Shown here in pieces: positions 62,048 through 64,000 of a stretch of DNA of 64,000 bases (its first letter is position 1; every line of letters starts with the position of its first letter). Position numbers and translations under genes: made by a program. The notes below the pieces were generated by a model. It saw nothing but the letters and a program-made list of their open reading frames with translations, was not told where the DNA came from and ran no database searches. Location of the stretch: positions 62,001 to 126,000 of the forward strand of contig JBFLXB010000005.1 of NCBI GenBank assembly GCA_040757335.1, in the 5' to 3' direction. The stretch is from Nitrospirota bacterium (lineage in GTDB: Bacteria > Nitrospirota > Nitrospiria > 2-01-FULL-66-17).

Positions 62048-63250
62048 ATGGAATTTGACACCATCGAATCAGCCATCGCCGAAATCGCAGCCGGCCGGAT
62101 GGTCATTCTGATCGACGACGAGGATCGGGAAAACGAAGGAGACCTGGTCCTGGCCGCTGAAAAGGTCACGCCGGACGCGATCAATTTCATGGCGCGGCAC
62201 GCGCGCGGACTCATCTGCGTGACCTTGACCCCCGAACGCGCGGACGCGCTGCAGTTGGGCCCCATGGCATCGGAAAACACCGCCACCTTCGGGACGGCGT
62301 TCACGGTCTCGGTGGACGCGCGCGTGGGCGTGACCACCGGGATTTCAGCGAGCGACCGCGCCGCCACCATCAACGCCATTCTAAATCCCGCGACCAAACC
62401 CGCTGACCTTGCCAGGCCGGGCCACGTGTTCCCGATCCGGGCGCAGCCCGGAGGGGTGCTCAAACGCGCGGGGCAAACCGAGGGGTCCGTTGACTTGGCG
62501 CGTCTGGCCGGTCTGATTCCGGCGGGCGTGATCTGCGAGATCATGAACGAGGACGGCAGCATGGCGCGGGTGCCGGAGCTCATGGCGTTTGCGCGCCAAC
62601 ACGGCCTCAAGATCGTCACGATCAAACACCTGATCGAACACCGCATGCAGCGAGAATCGTTCATCCACCGGCTCGCGGAGGCTGATCTGCCGACCCGTTA
62701 CGGCGAGTTCCGCGTGGTCGTGTACGAGAACACGATCGACCACGGAACCCACGTGGCGCTGGTCAAAGGCGCGGTCCGGCAGGACGAGGTCACGCTCGTT
62801 CGCGTGCACTCCGGCTGCGTGACCGGCGACGTGTTCAGTTCCATGCGCTGCGATTGCGGTGAACAGTTGCACGCCGCCATGGCCCAGATCCACAAAGAAG
62901 GCGGCGGCGTGTTGCTGTATCTCAATCAAGAAGGGCGGGGCATCGGGTTGGTGAACAAGATCAAGGCCTACGCCCTGCAGGATGAAGGACACGACACGGT
63001 GGAGGCGAATCTGGCCTTGGGGTTCAAACCCGACCTGCGCGACTACGGGATCGGCGCCCAGATCCTGGTTGATCTCGGGGTTCGCCGGATCCGGTTGATG
63101 ACGAACAACCCCCGCAAAGTCGTCGGCCTCGAAGGCTATGGTTTGACCGTGACGGAGCGGGTGCCGATCGAGACGCATCCTCACGAGAGTAACCGCGAGT
63201 ATCTTCGGACCAAGAAGCAGAAACTCGGTCATATGTTGAACCGTGTATGA
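62048..63250 (+). CDS. ribBA: Bifunctional DHBP synthase/GTP cyclohydrolase II
   Basis: 400 residues. RibB half: [33 protein letters not shown] and [12 protein letters not shown]. RibA half: [23 protein letters not shown] (zinc cysteines), [19 protein letters not shown] and DYGIGAQIL. It supplies both riboflavin precursors. The stop overlaps the ribH start by four bases. Confidence 0.97.
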   Translation: MEFDTIESAIAEIAAGRMVILIDDEDRENEGDLVLAAEKVTPDAINFMARHARGLICVTLTPERADALQLGPMASENTATFGTAFTVSVDARVGVTTGISASDRAATINAILNPATKPADLARPGHVFPIRAQPGGVLKRAGQTEGSVDLARLAGLIPAGVICEIMNEDGSMARVPELMAFARQHGLKIVTIKHLIEHRMQRESFIHRLAEADLPTRYGEFRVVVYENTIDHGTHVALVKGAVRQDEVTLVRVHSGCVTGDVFSSMRCDCGEQLHAAMAQIHKEGGGVLLYLNQEGRGIGLVNKIKAYALQDEGHDTVEANLALGFKPDLRDYGIGAQILVDLGVRRIRLMTNNPRKVVGLEGYGLTVTERVPIETHPHESNREYLRTKKQKLGHMLNRV

Positions 63251-63759
63251 CGGCCCGGGCCGCGGTCAAAGGCCCGGGGACCCGGTCTCGGGCGGCGATG
63301 CGCGCGGGCTCGGGGCGCGGTCTGCGGGTGGCGATCGCCGCCAGCCGTTTCAATCCAGACATCACCGAACAGTTGGTGACCAACTCGCTGCGGGCCCTTG
63401 CCGCGAGCGGAGTGGATCGGCGGGCGGTCAGGGTCGTCCGCGTGCCGGGGGCCTTTGAGTTGCCGATGGCGGCACAGTGGTTGTGCCGCGAAGGCGAATA
63501 CGACGCGGTTATTTGCCTGGGCGCGGTGATCCGGGGCGAGACCCCGCACTTCGATCTCATCGCACAAGCCGTGTCTCGGGGGCTCATGGACGTCGCGCTG
63601 AGCGAGGGGCGGCCGGTGGTGTTCGGGGTCCTGACCACCGAGACCGTTGAACAGGCGGAGGAGCGGGCCAGCTCCGAGGGATTGAATCGAGGCGCGGAAG
63701 CCGCCCGCACCGCGATCGAGATGGCGGTGCTGGCCAGACAGTTCGCGCAGAAGGCGTGA
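63247..63759 (+). CDS. ribH: 6,7-dimethyl-8-ribityllumazine synthase
   Basis: 170 residues. An N-terminal extension of about 25 residues rich in Arg/Gly precedes [35 protein letters not shown] and [15 protein letters not shown] are the family motifs. Forms the lumazine from RibBA and RibD products. nusB begins two bases after the stop. Confidence 0.96.
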   Translation: MTARAAVKGPGTRSRAAMRAGSGRGLRVAIAASRFNPDITEQLVTNSLRALAASGVDRRAVRVVRVPGAFELPMAAQWLCREGEYDAVICLGAVIRGETPHFDLIAQAVSRGLMDVALSEGRPVVFGVLTTETVEQAEERASSEGLNRGAEAARTAIEMAVLARQFAQKA

Positions 63760-63760
63760 C

Positions 63761-64000
63761 GTGGGATTTCGTCGCAAAGGACGCGAGTACGCGCTGCAAT
63801 TGCTGTTTGGCTGCGACCTGACCGGGGCGGGTCATCCCACCAAGGGACGGCCGTTCGGCGACCTGCCGGCGTTTTGGGCTGAGCGCCGCGCGGCGCCGGA
63901 AGTGCAAGCGTTCGCGGAGGCGCTCGTGCGCGGCGTGGCCCTGCACGGCCACGACATTGACGCGGTGATCAGCCGACACGCGAAAAACTGGGCCATGGCT
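63761..64000 (+). CDS. nusB: Transcription antitermination protein NusB (3'-truncated by window edge)
   Basis: 80 codons visible from GTG 63761. GFRRKGREYALQLLFGCDL is the NusB start and FAEALVRGVALHGHDIDAVI with NWAMA the second conserved block. NusB with NusE forms rRNA antitermination complexes. The ribH-nusB order is common in bacteria. Confidence 0.9.
   Translation, partial: MGFRRKGREYALQLLFGCDLTGAGHPTKGRPFGDLPAFWAERRAAPEVQAFAEALVRGVALHGHDIDAVISRHAKNWAMA

Overview
The window is 64 kb of GC-rich chromosome (roughly 60-65% GC by eye) from a Gram-negative-type bacterium. Dense housekeeping clusters, a HRD-type Ser/Thr kinase with TPRs, a PerR/rubrerythrin/CCG/DUF3501 stress module, a type I-G CRISPR-Cas locus and an in-frame CCCCCC/GGGGGG palindrome suggest Nitrospirota, Methylomirabilota (NC10) or a deltaproteobacterial lineage. 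The sequence alone does not settle this.

Layout. 1-6.6 kb: end of tatD, a Ser/Thr kinase with an FHA partner, hflX, nth and mtnB. 6.6-15.4 kb: yicC-gmk-rpoZ, coaBC, a TPR/roadblock pair, aroQ-efp-accB-accC and thiE. 15.4-32 kb is the accessory island: Uma2, a broken and an intact WYL regulator, rmuC, then cas3-csb3-csb1-csb2, a graveyard of Fic-toxin fragments with one intact Fic gene and a possible opposite-strand antitoxin, then cas4-cas1 and cas2, and an array of 39 repeats and 38 spacers. 32-35.6 kb: biotin genes bioF-SDR-bioD and clpS on the minus strand. 35.7-38.6 kb: PerR-type regulator, rubrerythrin, CCG-domain Fe-S protein and DUF3501. 38.7-49.6 kb: aldehyde dehydrogenase, an Xre/RES toxin-antitoxin pair, scpA-scpB and addB-addA. 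49.6-55.3 kb: an orphan LolD-like ATPase, a TMTC-like membrane TPR protein, ferredoxin, a PIG-L deacetylase, small exported proteins and a DsrE/F/H-like trio. 55.3-59.9 kb: a perfect sigma-54 -24/-12 element ahead of three exported repeat proteins, the first broken. 60-64 kb: a BrnT/BrnA toxin-antitoxin fused in one frame, a NifS-like protein lacking the PLP lysine, and ribBA-ribH-nusB (cut by the window edge).

The most unusual structure is a family of six dispersed 122-185 bp elements. Each has inverted termini that pair with each other within a copy but differ between copies (compensatory change), and each sits at the 3' end of a gene. Five element ends lie within a base or so of a stop codon or share bases with it. 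Other highlights are the apparent one-base deletion that fuses BrnT to BrnA, the Lys-to-Gln change in the NifS-like protein, the palindromic repeat inside bioD, and Fic debris between the interference and adaptation halves of the CRISPR locus.
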